From Taeniopygia guttata (taxonomy: Eukaryota; Chordata; Aves; Passeriformes; Estrildidae): 64,000 bases of DNA. Shown here piece by piece: positions 22,200-33,432 of the stretch; the stretch's first letter is position 1, and every line of letters begins with the position of its first letter. A program made the position numbers and the translations under genes. The notes under the pieces were generated by a model that saw only the letters and a list, made by a program, of their open reading frames with translations, searched no databases and was not told where the DNA came from. The DNA lies in contig NC_133024.1 in the NCBI RefSeq assembly GCF_048771995.1, forward strand, positions 89,746,501-89,810,500, given 5' to 3'.

Positions 22200-23119
22200 C
22201 TGTAAAGAGAAAAACAGCCAAAAAAAGTGATTGGTTTGGAGGAAGTGGAAGGCACTATGTCCATGTCCCCATGCACATGCTTACAGCTCTGTGGAAGCAA
22301 TGCAGTCACTTGGGTAAAAGGTTCACACCCCCTGTGTTGGCTTTCTTTCTGGGATGGCTCTCCTCAGGGTTACATTTTCCATCCTCACTCCACCACTAAG
22401 CTATGTGAGTATCATCTGTTTTTCTCTAAAAGGCATCACCTCTGGCATTTAACCACTTGACATCGTTTAACCACACTCGACGTCAAATAGTACTGCTCTG
22501 AGAATGGTCCAGTCATTCTTTGTCCTGGTGCAGTTTCTTACCTAAGAACCAAGATTTTGCAGGTTGTTTTCAAGATATGGGACTTTCTTTTTCAAAAATT
22601 TCAACAATGTCCATGGTGAGAACAAAGTAAAATAGATAATAGTTTGAGTATTCCACTTATAACACACATTTCAAACCCCAGAAATAAAACAAAGAATAAT
22701 TAAGAAATTAAGGCATAAAGAGAAAGCAATTTACATTGTTTGGTTTTGCCTTATTTTCTATTTATGCTGTTGTTAAATATGCATTCACTGCTCATATTTC
22801 ATATTTTGCTTGTAACAGCTCCCACAAACTGATATAAAGGAAGAACACAATGAAATAACCTTGGCCAGATGGAAAATGTGTGCTTCTGACCTTGGCAAAT
22901 AGCTACTTTGAAGCCTGGAGGGTGCATACCTCAGCAGTTTCAGGACTATACCATATTTGTTTTGGGAGGATTTGACAGCTTGAGTCCTCTGTGATCCAAT
23001 GTTAATCCCAAAGCAGTGTTGGATTACTTATGTTTGAAAAAAAACCCCAAAAAAACCCACCAAGGCTTTTTCAACTTTCCATCACTTATCTAGTCCTAAT
23101 CTGTGCCTTCAAAAGCATG

Positions 23120-23976
23120 AAGGGCTGGGATCCTGTGTCGATCTGTTGGAAGGTAGGAGGGCTCTGCAGAGAGACCTGGAATGGTTGGATGGATGGGCAG
23201 AGTCCAATAGGATGAAGTTTAATAAGTCCAAGTACCGAGTCCTGCATTTTGGCCACAATAACCCCCTGCAGCGTTATAGGCTGGGGATGGTGTGGCTGAA
23301 CAGTGCTGAGGTGGAAAAGGACCTGGGGGTCCTGGTGTACAGCTGGCTGAACATGAGCCAGCAGTGTGCCCTGATGGCCAAGAAGGCCAAGGGCATCCTG
23401 GGCTGTGTCAGGAATGGTGTGGCCAGCAGGAGCAGGGAGCTCATTCTGCCCCTGTACTCAGCACTGGTGAGGCTGCACTGTGAGTGCTGTGTCCAGTTCT
23501 GGGCCCTCAGTTTGGGAAGGACTCTGAGACACCTGAGCACATCCAGAGGAGGCACCGAGGCTGGTGAGGGGCTTGGAACACAAACCCTGTGAGGAACGGC
23601 TGAGGGAGCTGGGGGTGTTTAGCCTGGAGAAAAGGAGACTCAGGGTGACCTTATCACTCTCTGCAACTCCCTGAAAGGTGGCTGTAGTCAGGTAAGGTCG
23701 GTCTCTGTCTCCAGGCAGCAACTGACAAAACCAGAGGACACATCCTTAAGCTGCAACAAGGGAAATACAGGTTGGATATTAGGAAAAGGTTTTTTATGGA
23801 AAGAGTGATAAAGTTCTGGAATTGTCAGCCCAGACATGGGGGAGTCACCATCCCTGGATGTGTTTAAAGAAAGACTGGATGTGCCATTCAGTGCCACGAT
23901 TTAGTTGAGGTGTCAGGGCATGGGTTGGACTCGATGATCTTTAAGGTCTCTTCCAACCTTGCGATTCTGTGATTCT
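23120..23976 (+). mobile_element. CR1 retrotransposon, 3' third with end of ORF2
   Basis: The copy is truncated at its 5' end inside the reverse-transcriptase ORF. The frame at 23146..23592 reads [37 protein letters not shown], then [20 protein letters not shown] and [20 protein letters not shown], the conserved thumb/C-terminal part of CR1 ORF2. It then frameshifts, and the tail runs to GGACTCGATGATCTTTAAGG, TTCCAACCTTGCGATTCTG and TGATTCT at 23976. The 148-codon open stretch suggests a younger copy than its neighbours. It resembles the CR1-J subfamily, though the assignment needs alignment. Not an active gene. Confidence 0.9.
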
Positions 23977-24524
23977 CTGGAAGCACTCAAGTGCTCATCA
24001 CTCCTCATAAAGTCAGTCAGACGAGATCCGAGACAGAAGATGCAAACTCACTCTCTGCCATCCCCTCTTTCCATGCCAACTTACAAGCAAAGGACTATTT
24101 AAGTTGTTAGCAGAAATCTTCACTGATTAACTTACACTGCATTTTAAAGTTTTAAAATCCATCCAGGAATAGCCCAGATTTTGCATAAAGATCTGCACTA
24201 CTTCAGCTCACAGGCAGAGTATTCTCTGCTTGTTGGATAATGAAGTGCAAACTGTATAAATCTGCTGATCCAAAATACATAATTAGTTAAAATGCAGAGC
24301 TAGGCAGGAATGCAGAGAGATCAATGAATAAAGCTCCTCCATCAGCTTGTTTGCCTTTCTGATTACTCCAGCAAACTTAGGCAAGTTTGGACACCAACTT
24401 CCCAGGGTTAGAGAAAGGTTAGCTTTCTGCATCCAAAAATATTTATTTATACTACACAAGTGTAAGGAAAAAAAACTTCAGTAACTCTTCTTCTCTAGAG
24501 GAATAGCAAATACCACATGAACAG

Positions 24525-26718
24525 CATGCCATGTCTTGAACTAGGTCAACATTTCTTCCACAGTCCTGGGAAAGCATTAGCCTTTAGCCATGACTTCCAG
24601 GGACAGATCTGGTTGGGAGGTCTAAGAGGATTGCAGTTCCTCTGCCAGAACAAGGAGCTGACAAAGAGAGGAGCTCTGCTGGACTTCATAGTTACAAACA
24701 AGGAAAGATTGCTCAGGGATGTGAAGGTCAAGCCAGCCTTGCCCCTAATATTATGGTGGGGTTCAGAATCTGGAAAGGATGGAGCAGGATTCCAGCTCTG
24801 GACTTGAAGAAAGGAGACTTTGCTTTACAGGACTGTATCCCATACGATTCTTCCAAACATATCACTGAATAAGCCAATGAGGCCCAGGAAAGTGGGTTAA
24901 TATTCAGAGTTCATCTCCTCCAAACTGAGAAACAGTTCATCCCATCTGGCAGGAAATCAAGCAAAGGCAGCATGAGGCCTGTGTGGATAAACAAGGAGTT
25001 CCAGATGTAACTTGGGCATGAAAAGGAAGTCTATAAGAAGCACAATAAAGGGGAAATCATGAGGGAGGAAAATAGAAAAATTATATGAGCATGCACGGAT
25101 GGGGTTAGGAAAGCCAAAGGTCTCTTGGAATTCAGTCCAGTAAGGGCTGTAAAGGGCAGGAAGAAGGGCTTCTATTGGGTGTTTTAGCAGCAAAGGAGAA
25201 ATCGGGAAAATATGTGCACATTACTGAATAAGGCAGGCAACATAGTACAAAAACATGGTAAAGATCAAAGTATTCAGTGCCTTCTTTACCTTGGTTTGCA
25301 GAGGAGACCATTGGGAAAAATTGGCATAAGAAAGAATTACTCTTGCTAAAGGGGGATCAGTTTAGAGCACATTTAAGCAGACTGGAGATCCATCCTGTCT
25401 TCAAGGATGACAAGAAAGACAGTCAGGGGAACTACACAGTGATGGGAAGGGATGGAGCAAATAATCTTGGAAACAATTTCCAAACATCTCAAGGACATGA
25501 AGGCGATTTGGAGTAGTCAGCATGGATTTACAAAAGGAGAGTCATGTCTGACCCACCTGTTGACCTTCTACAAGGATGTGACTGGCTTGGTGGATGAGTG
25601 GAGCTTCTTACTCACCTGCTTCTGGATCTTTATCTTCACTAATCCCTCTGGCAGTCTCTCATTCTCACAGCTGATGAAAAAAGGGCTAAATAATTGGAGA
25701 GTGAGGTGGCATGCTGAGGTGACTGAAAGCTGGCAGAACTGCTGAGGTCAGTGCTGGAAGCAGTGACATGAAGTCCTGCTGGAGATGTCTACCCCAGGGG
25801 TCAATTCTAGGACAATATTGCATGAGCATCTCAATTACTGAACTGGGTGATGGGTAGAGTGCAGCCTCTGCTAGCTGGCAGATGATACAAAACTGGGATG
25901 AGTGACTGAAACACCACAGGACAGTGTCATTATTCAGAGAGACCTGGGCTGGAGAAATGACCCACAGGAACCTCAACAAGTTCAGTACAGGAAAATGTCA
26001 AATCCTGCACCCAGGGAGAAATAATCCCATGCACCAGGAAAGAGTGGGGTCTGAGCATCTGGAGAGCAGCTTTACAGAGAGTCCTGGTGGGTAGCAAGTT
26101 AAACATGAACCAGCAATGTGTCCTTGTGGCAAGAAAAGCCAGCAGTATTTATGACTGCATTACAAAGAGCACCACCACCAGGCCCAGGAAGTTGATCCTT
26201 CTTCTTAACACTGGAGAGACACATCTGGAATACTGAGTAAAATGCTGGGCTCCCCAGCATGATAGAGACCACAGACATGGTCTGTGAATTAACAGACTGG
26301 CATATCTGTCACAAGAGAAGCAGAGTTGGGACTGTTCAGCCTAGACAAGAGAAGGTTCCCATGTACCTTATCAATATGGATCAATACTTGATGGGGAAGT
26401 GAAGAAGATGGAGACACATCTCTCTCAGTAATGTCCAGAAAAATGACAAGATGCAGTGAGCACAAACTGAAATATGGGAAATTCCATTTAAACATAAGAA
26501 ATAGCCTTTTTTATTCTATGGGTGATTAAAATACTGTAACAAGTTTCCCTTGTTCAAGTGGTTGTGGAGTCTCCATCCTTGGAGATGCTCAAACTGGACA
26601 CTCAAACTCGACACAGTTGTGAGCCACCTGTGCTAGCTGACACTGCTCTAAGCACAGGTGGTTGGATAAGAAATCTCCAGAGGTTCTGCCCAGTCTCAGC
26701 AACTCGGATTCTGTGAAG
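24525..26718 (+). mobile_element. long decayed CR1 retrotransposon (EN to 3' end)
   Basis: A much longer, older CR1 copy in + orientation. In order it shows the end of the endonuclease domain (KRGALLDFIVTNKERLLRDVKV in the frame 24517..24807, near 24660-24735), the linker (VWINKE near 24978; VRKAKG and GRKKGFYW near 25100-25180), reverse-transcriptase pieces (FKDDKKDSQGNY near 25400; SSQHGFTKGESCLTHL near 25516), the KCQILHPGRNNPMHQ region near 25990, and the 3' tail with GCCACCTGTGCTAGCTGAC and GGATTCTGTGAAG at 26718. Several frameshifts, deletions and stops break the ORF, so it cannot code. Another CR1 lies only about 550 bases upstream in the same orientation. Confidence 0.85.
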
Positions 26719-27504
26719 AAGGTCAGAGTCTACGTCAAGCTATAAGCACACTAACAAGTTCTCTCAAAGTATCATAGGTTATGAGTTTAGCACCTGGAGA
26801 CATATGCTCCCTGGCCTTACCTTTGGGGTATTCACACCTTACTACAGGCTGCTGATGAGTGACACCACCACATCACACTATGAGGCTGAGTCTGACCCTG
26901 AATGCTAAGATACCCCCCTCAGACACCTCTGTATGTTCTTAAAGACAACTGCCTTTGCATTTGCATCCACAATCATGGCAAACAAGTACCTTCTTTTATG
27001 CACCTAATTTTGAACAGCAAGCCTGCTGCACTAGTACAGCCAGTCTTCTGCATTCAGTCCGTTCTCTAAATGCATCCCTATGTGCAGTCAAATAAATAAG
27101 TGATGATCAAGTGTACAAAAATAACAAAGATTATTGGCCTTGTCCAGAGACCTACAGAATTTAACACCTAAATAACACAGCTTTTAACTAAAGGAACACT
27201 GGGGATGCCAAAAGGTTGCATTGGTAAAAGCTTCCATTTTCATGCCACAGAGGTGCTGTGGTCTGTCTGTCTACTAAGGTGTTTATATGAATAAGGCACC
27301 ACATAGATATAAAAAAGTACTTAAAAGTTATCCAGCAGTATGTCACACCACATTAGCACTTTCTGGACTTTATAGGAGTGTCTATTACCAAAGGCAAATG
27401 AGACATACTTTAAAGCTATAAAAGTATTCCTGACAGACTGGTCTTAAAATACTTCACATTGCTCACAAAAGTTTGTGTATTAATATAGTATATACCTACC
27501 AGTC

Positions 27505-27710
27505 CTTGATTCTACTTGATTCTACTGCTCATAGCAATAGTGGTTGAGACAGAGCTACTTTTAAATACTATATATGTCTGTGAATGTATATAAATATATT
27601 TCATCTATTAAGAGTAATTCTAAAGTATATAGCAACAATATTCTTTTTAACTAATTTAGTATCATTTGATACCAAGAACTTCCTCAACCACTATTACTGA
27701 GACAGAGCTA
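27505..27710. repeat. cluster of short direct and inverted repeats
   Basis: A 10-bp tandem duplication CTTGATTCTA lies at 27505-27524. A 13-bp inverted pair is formed by AATAGTGGTTGAG (27536-27548) and its exact complement at 27683-27695. A 12-bp direct pair GAGACAGAGCTA occurs at 27546-27557 and 27699-27710. The interval is AT-rich. No transposon family was recognised. Confidence 0.8.
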
Positions 27711-30700
27711 TGCAACACCTCTCACTAATGTGTAATATTAATATATAATATATTTAGCATTCCCTTTCTCTCCTTTGAGTAAGTCCCTTTAATTGGAAAT
27801 GGGCAGGTGGGAAAGTTCTGTTGGTTAAAGCTCTGCTGATGCACACAGAGGACAAAATATGTAGGCTGGTAAAGAGAGGAAGAATTCTCTATAAAAATGT
27901 AATTGTATTCTTGAGTTTATTTATTTATTGATATAAAATAAAAATTGACAGGTTTTATTTGATCCTTCTGAGCACTGGAAAATATGATTTCTTAGCTAAC
28001 TACTTTTGAGTGTGTTTGTGTATACTGAGCAGGTGCAGTCAGAATGCCATCCAGCTAAGTTTAGAAAATTTTCAGATGTGTCGAAAAACCCCCCAAAACC
28101 CAGCACACCCAGTACCTCCCTTTAATTTCAGACAAATTAGAATTGCAGCCTTGAACTCTAAAAAGCTAAATGTACCTTTCCCTCATCTTGAATTTTTTAT
28201 TTCAATAGTTTTCTAGTATGTGTATTAAAACCTGAGAATGACAGACAGACAAGAGGGAAGGCTTTATGCCAAGGAAGAGAAGATTTGGTTCAAATATAGA
28301 GCATTTTGATTTGTCTGATTGCTTTATTTAAAGAGCATACAATAGAAATCTCACATTCTGTTTGATGGTGGGAGCATTGCAGTACAATTTTCTGTAAGAA
28401 AAGTATTCTTTTAACAGTATCTTTGGTGGATTTGATTAAATTACTTTGGGGAGGTTGAAGGGCTCTAGGCTGAGGTATGGAAAGAATTTTTTCTATGCCA
28501 GTTTTTGTTTCCTTGGAGAACAGATATATTTTGGATAACATAGAAGAAATTCCATCTCCCTTATGTGTAAGCTCACTTTCAGAAAACAGAGATATAGCTT
28601 AAACTGTATTAACTGAAATATATGCCATACTTTACAAAACATGGCTAATAATTTATTGAAATAATTATACAGTGAGGGTTATTTTTTTCCAATTACAGTA
28701 TTTATTTAGTCTTAGCTTCCATAGCTGCATTAAGAGAGGTGTTGATTGATCAGTGCCAGGGAATGTTCCCAGGGCTGAAACTCAAGCATCAAGCCCATTA
28801 AATTGAATTAGAACTGTGCTGGTGATGGCTTTGGCCTGGACAAACTATCACTCTTCCAAAATATTTTCTGGGCATGGTTTGTAAATTAGAATGGGCCAAG
28901 AACCATTCCCAGTAAGTAATTTGGACATTGCCATTTACATTCCAAGAGACTTTGAGAGTGAGGACGTGGGCTTCGCCATGCCAGTTGGCCTGGGGAGCAA
29001 GGAACCATCCTGGTCACATGTAAGAGATGAATATAGATAAAATGGAGGGGTCCAAAACCAGAATAATGTTTTCAGTGTCTCATTAGAGTCAAGTGTTAAT
29101 TTTCTGGTTTTGGTTGTTTTCATCTACAGCGAAGCTAGCAATGAATAGGAGAGGGATAGCTGCCAAGATTTTTCAAGTTTAATCCTAAAAACAAACTGAA
29201 ACATCACCCTTCAGTGCCAGCTCAGACTTGTGCCAACAGCTGGGTGTTCTGGAGACTATCATTCCCTTCAAGATCACACTCTTTCAAAACAGACATGCAA
29301 ATATGAACAATAACAAATATGAAGTTATTAGTAATTAGCTTTTATGTTCCTCTGGAGAGCTAGATGGAGCACAGGTATCTGGGTCTGCTCCACGCTGGCT
29401 GACAGCACATGGCACATGGGAGCATACAAACCTGAGCTTTCAGTCCAAAGATAAAGAAGCTCCTAAAAGAGGGGGCCAACATATTAGGAGCCTTGAAAAG
29501 CAAGCAAACTGGATCACTGTCTGGGGGCCCAATCTAAAGTTGGTTGGATCCTACCCTGTACAAACAATGAGAGGAAATGCTACAGGTCTTTTGTAATTCC
29601 TGTCTCTCTCTGACCAAGGGCTATTTCTCCATCTTTGTCAACAGCATTCCCAATGAGAAGGGTTTCTCCTGAGGAAGACTGCTAGAAAAACCCAGGGATT
29701 CACAGGAGTGATTAATACAAAAATTGCTTTCAATCACAAACAAATGAAATACGTAAATTAAAAAAAAATTATGAACAGTTTCCGTATTGGCTCTGGCCAG
29801 TTTGATATTAGGAACTTCTGAGTCCAAGGCCAGTATCATCAACACTGCAGTGAGGGGGCGTCAGCTTTGAAGAACAAAACATTTTATAGCTCAGTTTGCT
29901 CCTCAGCCTTGCGACTCCCACATAGAGCACATGACCATACCCCTCTAGAACCAGAAATAAGGGTGGGTTTTTTTGAAAAGTGTTTTGGGCTGTTATTCTC
30001 TGGCAGGTAAACCTGCAATTCAGTTTTCAGTTCATAATTTCTGAAGCAGAAATGGGTTTCAGAAAACAATTTATCTTGCATCATTTCACTGTTATATGGA
30101 AAAAGAAGAAACAATACCCCCTGAAATCTCCAAGTCCATATTTTCAAGTATTGAACCCACATCAAATGTCAGAAAACTAACTAATTAAAATAACAATTTA
30201 AAAACTGCTAGTTTCCTAAAGACTTGTATCTTCTCTTATGTAGTTAAAGAATCTTTAACTACCTGGTAGTCCAACAGAATACCTTACTCATAATTCATGA
30301 GATATAACATTTTTGTATACATATAGTTACATGCAGTTTGTTTTGTAAACTATTTGTTTACATATAGTTATTGACACAGTATTCCACATATGCCTGGTTA
30401 AAATTTATTTCTGTAACTAATACCATTATTTTCAAACCTGTCTATTTCAGATAGCAGCTGGACAGAGAGGAAGAGAGGGGTCACTGCTCACTGTGTGCCA
30501 GGAGCCTCTGGGCAGGACAGACCATGTGCTCCCACAGGAAATATTGCCTCCTTGGACAAGCCAGTGTCCTGGCTGCCCACCCCCACCATGGGGCTCAGTG
30601 GGCTTCTCTTCCCTCCCTTCAATATCTGGGACAGCTCTTATGGGAGTGCCAGGCATCAGCTCCTGCCCTTTGCCAGGATGTGCTCTTTCAGTCAGCGCCA

Positions 30701-30921
30701 GGGATTCTAAAGAGGCTGCCATTGCATCTCCACCTCTCTTATTCACAAAGAAATTCAACCCACATAATAAATTGGCTGTAAGCATTTGGCTGGCAGCTAT
30801 CTGGAATGCTGTGGTTGCTATAAAACCTCAGGTTTAAAAATCACTGTGACCCTGAAAGGAAGTCCAGGTGCTAGAAAATAAAGTTATGGACATCATGGAG
30901 AGATCATTGAAAGACAGAAAC

Positions 30922-30968
30922 TGCAAAACAAAAACAAAAAAAACTTTTTTTTTTTTTTTGTTTTTTAA
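30922..30968. repeat. adjacent A-rich and T-rich runs
   Basis: An A-rich stretch is followed immediately by a T-rich run, separated by a single C and interrupted by one G. It could pair on itself or be two abutting retroposon tails. Confidence 0.7.
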
Positions 30969-31009
30969 TTAAGGCAGCTGAGAAAGTATAGTTATGGTCA
31001 GAAAATTAA

Positions 31010-31102
31010 ATGTACTACTGGATTTGGCAGTGTTAAGTTTACATTGAACTTGATCACCTTAAAGATATTTTCCAACCTAAATAATTATACCATTCTACAA
31101 TA
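31010..31102 (+). mobile_element. CR1 3' tail fragment
   Basis: A short piece matching only the extreme 3' end of CR1: GGCAGTGTTAAGTTTACATT, then TTGATCACCTTAAAGATATT, TTCCAACCTAAATAATTATA and CCATTCTA. It is strongly 5'-truncated, as is usual for CR1. Confidence 0.7.
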
Positions 31103-33315
31103 ATCCTTTCCTTTTTCACCTTTTGACCATGCACTAAGATAGGTTTTTCTGGAATTATTAACACAGTCACCAAGGCCATAATCAGCTTTTGAATCCAAAT
31201 GTGCCAATTCAGTTTCACTTCATCAAGCGGGTCTCCAGACCTTTCCATTTCTTCATTTTAGCTGTTTTCCTCCTCTGTGATACCATTTTCTGGTGTTTTG
31301 CACTCTTGATACCATCACGTTGACTATAGACATGGGAAGTCTTAGGCTGTGGGGGTGTGCACAGTGCATGCTGGGTGGGATTTGGAAGGGAGAATGCTAA
31401 AAAAACCTGATCCATTTCTGGACTCCCACAGTCCTGCATGAGTGCAGCAGCCCAGCTCTAAGGTCATGCTACTGCCAAGGGTTGCAGTGGACCGGACTGG
31501 CAGGAATAGAATGTTTTCAAATTTTTTTCAAAATTTATCCAATAATTAAGAAAGTATATTAAGAAACTTTAAGCCCTAGAATTGGGTTTTCAAGTGTTCT
31601 TTGTGCCTAAGCTGCAGACATAACTAGTGTGTGTTAATTCAGTTTCTACACATATTGTCCATGCCTTAGGAGTCAAGGGCTCCCAAATGTACAGTCGATC
31701 AAACGCTTCAAAGCGATGCAGAGTGAGACACAGACATGCTTCTGTCCATGCCATACTGCTACTGTAACTATAGCACATTAGTGATCCCCTGCTGCAAATA
31801 ACACATCCCCAGTGTTGTTTAAGCACTTCAGAGGCAGCCGCCATGGTATCTGGTTACATTCTTTGGGTGAGGTCATGCCATGAGAGCAATTCCACTGCAG
31901 ACTGCAGACAGCACTTACCCTTTCTTGTGTTTCTACGTCTGCCTTGCATGAATTGAAGAGCTAATCTTCTTCCAGAAATGCTGCATTCCAGCCTAGAGAC
32001 CCTGGCTATTTTGTCTGCTATGCTGAAACAACCCAACTTCAGTGCTGAAAATAGGAAAAGCAGCTGGTGGGCCTTAAAATTTTACTCTTACAAACCAGAT
32101 TTACTTCTCCAGGGGTTCTTTTTAGAATTTCAGTTTAATCTGGAAGACTGGATCCTACCAAATCTTCTTCTCTTAAAATTTGGTAGCAGCACATATTAAT
32201 TTCAGGTCTTTCAAACCAGTAAATATTCAGAATACCTGTAAATTGTCATGGCTGAAAAACACACATACATGGTTCTATCTCACTTTATATTTCCTCACTG
32301 ATTTTTATTTTATGTAAATATTTTGCAGTGTTAGCCTTAGTCTTACTCTTCACTATTTTGGTGAGGTTTGTGCTCTTGTAGTATAGCTACAGTCAAATGA
32401 AAAGCCTACAGATGCTGGAGCTGCCCCATTGTTGGACAATGGGCACAGACAGAATACTTTCTGATATGGACTGACAGGTCTGTTCTCAGATGGCTACAGA
32501 TCTACTAGGAGAGGTTAAGACCTCTTCAAACAGGTGATTTTCTCTCAATGACTTTTGGCCACACTCTCCGTGGCACGAAGGTGGGAGGAAAGGCCCACCA
32601 GCCTTCACACGCAGATGGAGTGCAGTGGAAGAGGCAAGAGAAATGGGAACTGACTCCCCTGCACATTCCCAAGGAGGTTCTGTGGCTGCAGTGCCTTTAG
32701 CTGAGCAGGTTTAGGTGGTGGCAGGAAGGACAGATGTGTGTGCAGAGATGCTGAGTGACATGGTGTCTGTCTGCTTGGGGGCTGCTGCTCTGGCTGCTCT
32801 GGGGATAAGGCCACCCAACCTCCAGCGAGGAAGTCTACTCCTGCCTTAACACAGCAAATCCAAGCCTGCCTCAGGAATAGGTCTGCTTTACTTTAGTCAA
32901 GTCTTGCTAACCAATGTCTCTCAGGATGAGGCTATAGACATTCCCTTAACACCTGCAATAGCTATGTTGTGTAGTTATAAACTTAGACTTACCACTGGCT
33001 TTTACACAAGTTTCTAATGATGCAATTAGCTGATACTATTCAAGGTTATAATTTTAGTTATTGCTTGATGCAGTTAGGTATCTAATTGCTTATTATAGTT
33101 GATTACTTACATTGATTACATTACTTTGATTATAGGGTTTGTTATATGAACTGATTGCTCTGTCTTGATTGTAATGATGTTGTGCCATGTGAGTAATTAA
33201 CGTTTCCACAAGAATTTAAGAACTGTTTATTCTGTTTCTGGTAATGTGACTCAAATACATAAAAAACTGTTCCATCTCCTTCCTATAGCCTTAATGCTAT
33301 CAGAATATGTAAGAC

Positions 33316-33432
33316 ATCACTGAACCACAGAATATTCTGAGTTGGAAGGGACCCGCAGGATCCCACACAGGGATCAAACCTGCAGCCTTGGCATTATGAG
33401 CACCATGCTTTAGCCAACTGCACTAATCTCAT
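33316..33432 (-). mobile_element. tRNA-Ile/CR1 composite SINE (TguSINE1-like)
   Basis: Read on the - strand from 33432, the element starts with a tRNA-Ile-like head: an A-box-like TTAGTGCAGTTGG at 33426-33414, the anticodon region GGTGCTCATAATGCC, and a B-box-like GGTTTGATCCCT at 33380-33369. It then changes to a CR1 3' end, GGGTCCCTTCCAACTCAG followed by AATATTCTGTGGTTCAGTG. This head-tail pairing is the known structure of TguSINE1 of passerine birds, mobilised by CR1. A piece of the middle seems to be missing compared with my memory of the family. The B box is altered and the stems are incomplete, so this is not a working tRNA gene. Confidence 0.8.

Noticed and set aside
30447..30837. Overlapping frames of about 112 and 114 residues on both strands
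   Set aside because: Antisense pairs in a G+C-richer patch without a recognisable motif; not supportable as a gene or retrocopy from sequence alone.
33350..33432. tRNA-Ile gene on the - strand
   Set aside because: The anticodon region and B box are altered, stems are incomplete and the sequence runs into a CR1 tail, as in a SINE.
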